Source: Acidimicrobiia bacterium
GTDB lineage: Bacteria; Actinomycetota; Acidimicrobiia; Spongiisociales; Spongiisociaceae
Length of the DNA: 64,000 nt
Direction of reading: 5' to 3'
Assembly: GCA_009841105.1 (NCBI GenBank)
Contig: VXMM01000018.1
Coordinates: forward strand, 61,770-125,769
In this document: one piece after another, positions 61,893 through 64,000 of the stretch
How positions within the stretch are numbered: position 1 is the first letter of the stretch
How the letters are laid out: the number at the start of each line of letters is the position of its first letter
Notes under the pieces: generated by a model
What the model was told of the DNA's origin: nothing
Databases searched by the model: none
Seen by the model: the letters and a program-made list of their open reading frames with translations, nothing else
Position numbers and translations under genes: made by a program

Positions 61893-63520
61893 GCGTCCAG
61901 GTCACGTTCCTGGGGGGTCTGGGCGACATAGGCCGCAACTGTGCCGCGGTTGAGATCGAAGGCCAGATCGCGCTGATCGACTGTGGCTTGATGTTCCCCG
62001 AAGAGGATATGCGGGGAGTGGACCTTGTCCTCCCGGATTGGCGGTGGCTGGTCGAACGCCGGGAGGACGTACGGTGCGTGGTGCTGACCCACGGCCACGA
62101 GGACCATATCGGCGGCCTCGGTTATTTCCTGTCGGAGCTACCGGTCCCGGTCTACGGTACCGAGCTGTCACTGGCCATCGCGGCCGGGCGGGTGGACGAG
62201 ATGCGAGTCGAGAAGGACTTCCGGCCCATTCCGGACGGTCGATGGGTCATGGATGGGCCGTTCAGGTTCCAGTTGATCCCGGTCTCCCACTCGGTTCCGG
62301 ATGGAAGCGGGGTGGTTTTCGATACGCCGGAGGGTCTCATCCTTCATACAGGAGACTTCAAGCTGGATCCGACGCCGATCGACGGGCGTCGCGCCGACCT
62401 TCCCACCTTCGGACGGCTCGGGAATCAGGGCGTGCGCCTCCTGTTGTCGGACTCCACGAACGCCGAGGAGGACGGATTCGTGCCTTCCGAGAAGTCCCTC
62501 GAGTCCCCAATCCTCACCATCGTCCAGCAGGCGCGGGGCCGGGTCATCAGCACCTGTTTCTCCAGCCATCTGCATCGGGTTCAGCAGTTGTCCGACGCCG
62601 GCCTGGCGGCCGGTCGCTACCTGAGCTTCATCGGCAGGTCCATGGAGCGCAACGTGGCGATCGGTATGGATCTTGGCGTTCTCCACATTCCCAAGGATCG
62701 GGTGATAGGCATCAGCGAGGCCATGGACCTACCCGCCGAGGAGGTGATGATCATCACCACCGGTTCGCAGGGGGAGCCCTTCTCCGCGCTTTCGCTGATG
62801 GCCATGGGAAGGCACCGCTTCGTGACTCTGAACGCCACCGACACGGTCCTCATCTCGGCCGCTCCGGTGCCGGGCAACGAGACCGCCGTCTCCAAAGTCA
62901 TCTCCGACATGATCCGACGGGGCGCCCAGGTCTTTCACGGGGGAAACGCGAACGTGCACGTGTCCGGCCACGCTTTTTCCGAGGAGCTTAAGACCTTTAT
63001 CAACCTGGTCCGTCCCGCTGCCTTCGTGCCCATTCATGGCGAGTACCGCCATCTGCGTGCGCATGCCGACCTCGCCATCGATATGGGCGTTCCGGACGTG
63101 CTGGTCCTGGAGGACGGCGATGCGGTGGTCCTGGATGGCGAATCCACACAGGTGGAACGCGGTGTGGTCGAGGCTGGTTACGTGTATGTGGACGGCTCGG
63201 GAGTGGGAGACATCCAGCAAGGTCTACTGCGGGAGAGGGCCCGCCTCAGCGACGACGGGGTGCTGGTGGTGGTTCTACTTCTCGACGGGGAGGGGGAGGA
63301 GCTGGTGAGGGTCCCGCAAGTCATGAGTTACGGGCTGATGACCGAGCCCTCACGCGTGATGGATGATGTGGCCGAGGCAATTATGGGGGCCGCCGAGGAT
63401 GATCCTGCTTTGTTCTTCCGGGATGTCGACACCGCCGTCCGCCATGCGGCGCGCCGGGTGATCAGGAACGAGATCCGCCGCAAACCGGTGGTTGTGCCAG
63501 TGATCTCCTATCTCGAATAA
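61889..63520 (+). CDS. rnj: Ribonuclease J
   Basis: RNase J is a zinc-dependent 5'-3' exo- and endoribonuclease for mRNA decay and rRNA maturation. The 543-residue metallo-beta-lactamase/beta-CASP protein starts VTFLGGLGDIGRNCAAVE. It carries the metal motif HGHEDH at 68-73, the LHTGDFKLD and SDSTNAEEDGF segments, SGHAFSEEL, and PIHGEYRHLRAHADLA. The C-terminal domain is short but complete. GTG 61889 overlaps the dapA stop. Repeat family 1 begins six bases after its stop, so the element may also shape the 3' end of this transcript. Confidence 0.95.
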   Translation: MSVQVTFLGGLGDIGRNCAAVEIEGQIALIDCGLMFPEEDMRGVDLVLPDWRWLVERREDVRCVVLTHGHEDHIGGLGYFLSELPVPVYGTELSLAIAAGRVDEMRVEKDFRPIPDGRWVMDGPFRFQLIPVSHSVPDGSGVVFDTPEGLILHTGDFKLDPTPIDGRRADLPTFGRLGNQGVRLLLSDSTNAEEDGFVPSEKSLESPILTIVQQARGRVISTCFSSHLHRVQQLSDAGLAAGRYLSFIGRSMERNVAIGMDLGVLHIPKDRVIGISEAMDLPAEEVMIITTGSQGEPFSALSLMAMGRHRFVTLNATDTVLISAAPVPGNETAVSKVISDMIRRGAQVFHGGNANVHVSGHAFSEELKTFINLVRPAAFVPIHGEYRHLRAHADLAIDMGVPDVLVLEDGDAVVLDGESTQVERGVVEAGYVYVDGSGVGDIQQGLLRERARLSDDGVLVVVLLLDGEGEELVRVPQVMSYGLMTEPSRVMDDVAEAIMGAAEDDPALFFRDVDTAVRHAARRVIRNEIRRKPVVVPVISYLE

Positions 63521-63526
63521 TTGATC

Positions 63527-63690
63527 GTGGTCGGTCTGTGTGGCGGTCGGCGTGCTCTGGACCACCATCGGCGCCTCTGGCTGTGTCCTGCCTCCTCAAC
63601 GTACCCTGCGGGTACGCCTTCGTCAGCAAGTCCTTGCCATAGACGCCGCTGGCGGCGCCATATCCCACCGCCGCCTCACAGACCGACCAC
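63527..63690 (+). repeat. Repeat family 1, array copy 1 (164 bp)
   Basis: The copy is bounded by a perfect 14-bp terminal inverted repeat, GTGGTCGGTCTGTG at 63527-63540 and CACAGACCGACCAC at 63677-63690. Inside are a GTACCC-TGC-GGGTAC hairpin and a GCCGC-TG-GCGGC hairpin. It begins six bases after the RNase J stop. No transposase or conserved gene is present. Confidence 0.85.
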
Positions 63691-63691
63691 G

Positions 63692-63851
63692 GTGGTCTGT
63701 GTGGGGGATGGCGTGTTCTGGGCGGCCGTCGGCGCCTTTGGCTGTGTCCTGTCTCCTTAACGTACCCTGTGGGTACGCCTTCGTCAGCAAGTCCCTGTCA
63801 TAGACGCCGCTGGCGGCGCCATATCCCACCGCCGCCTCACAGACCGACCAC
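63692..63851 (+). repeat. Repeat family 1, array copy 2 (160 bp)
   Basis: The second unit follows head to tail after one base, giving a 161-bp period. Its left end is the shorter GTGGTCTGTG, while the right end keeps CACAGACCGACCAC. The central hairpin reads GTACCC-TGT-GGGTAC (63762-63776), so the stem is kept while the loop differs from copy 1. Confidence 0.85.
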
Positions 63852-63852
63852 G

Positions 63853-64000
63853 GTGGTCTGTGTGGGGGATGGCGTGTTCTGGGCGGCCGTCGGCGCCTTT
63901 GGCTGTGTCCTGTCTCCTTAACGTACCCTGTGGGTACGCCTTCGTCAGCAAGTCCCTGTCATAGACGCCGCTGGCGGCGCCATATCCCACCGCCGCCTCA
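63853..64000 (+). repeat. Repeat family 1, array copy 3 (runs off the window)
   Basis: The third unit is, as far as it can be seen, identical to copy 2 and is cut by the window end within its last 12 or so bases. The array therefore probably continues beyond 64000. Confidence 0.85.

Noticed and set aside
63462..63990. Three near-identical 68-residue open frames on the minus strand (MGYGAASGVY...) in the tail array
   Set aside because: They arise because the repeat unit (161 bp) happens to be open. They have no ribosome sites, cross unit borders, and the solo copy at 8.1 kb does not keep the frame ends. They are treated as repeat DNA.
63527..64000. CRISPR array
   Set aside because: The units are about 160 bp, almost wholly identical, with one-base separation, so there are no spacers. 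No cas gene is present.

Overview
The window reads as chromosome of a high-G+C Gram-positive bacterium, most likely an actinobacterium near the Acidimicrobiia. That placement is an inference from the high G+C, the many GTG/TTG starts, the 4-base gene overlaps, a long Lhr helicase, a Rex repressor, and secreted proteins carrying cysteine-containing SLH-like repeats. No rRNA, tRNA or CRISPR array was seen.

Layout. 0-8.1 kb: small membrane protein, rex, a secreted S41 protease with SLH-like repeats, an HpcH-type aldolase, a TlpA-like/CcdA-like redox pair, a solitary argJ and a Usp protein. 8.1-13.2 kb: a transglutaminase / alpha-E / circularly permuted ATP-grasp operon, a flavin reductase-like protein and an SDR. 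13.3-20.6 kb: a secreted M6-like metalloprotease with RCC1 repeats, and lhr. 20.7-49.2 kb: a dense defence island. It holds a Fic protein, an Avs-like STAND NTPase with an N-terminal nuclease domain, a RES-domain NAD+ phosphorylase, a complete class 1 DISARM gene set (drmD, drmMI, drmA, drmB, drmC) and a large all-helical orphan protein, then a small unknown protein and a PaREP1/HEPN-like protein. Between drmMI and drmA, on the opposite strand, sits a SPARDA-type short Argonaute operon (DUF4365-APAZ nuclease plus short pAgo) followed by a trypsin-like protease. drmMI is interrupted by one in-frame TAG codon, and the same reading frame continues to a normal C-terminus. 49.4-63.5 kb: mostly core genes (BtpA-like protein, metal-binding DinB-like protein, LOG-family protein, Ppx/GppA with a MoxR-like AAA and a VWA/HExxH protein, rhomboid, M16 peptidase, dapB, dapA, rnj). 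A mazEF pair lies antisense between dapB and dapA, and a lone ribbon-helix-helix antitoxin sits beside a repeat.

Two non-coding repeat families were found by comparing intergenic stretches by eye. Family 1 is about 160 bp with terminal inverted repeats. It has one copy at 8.1 kb, a 50-bp remnant at 10.3 kb and a head-to-tail array at 63.5-64.0 kb that runs off the window. Family 2 is about 230 bp with copies at 3.7-3.9 kb and 52.6-52.9 kb in opposite orientation. It contains a stem kept by a compensating base change, so it could be a structured RNA.

How the genes fit together. The island stacks several nucleic-acid-sensing or nucleic-acid-modifying systems: DISARM (methylation plus restriction-like exclusion), SPARDA (guide-triggered nuclease) and an Avs-like sensor-nuclease. 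Enzymes typical of abortive responses (RES, Fic) accompany them. All functional statements rest on motifs read directly from the translations. No database search was run.
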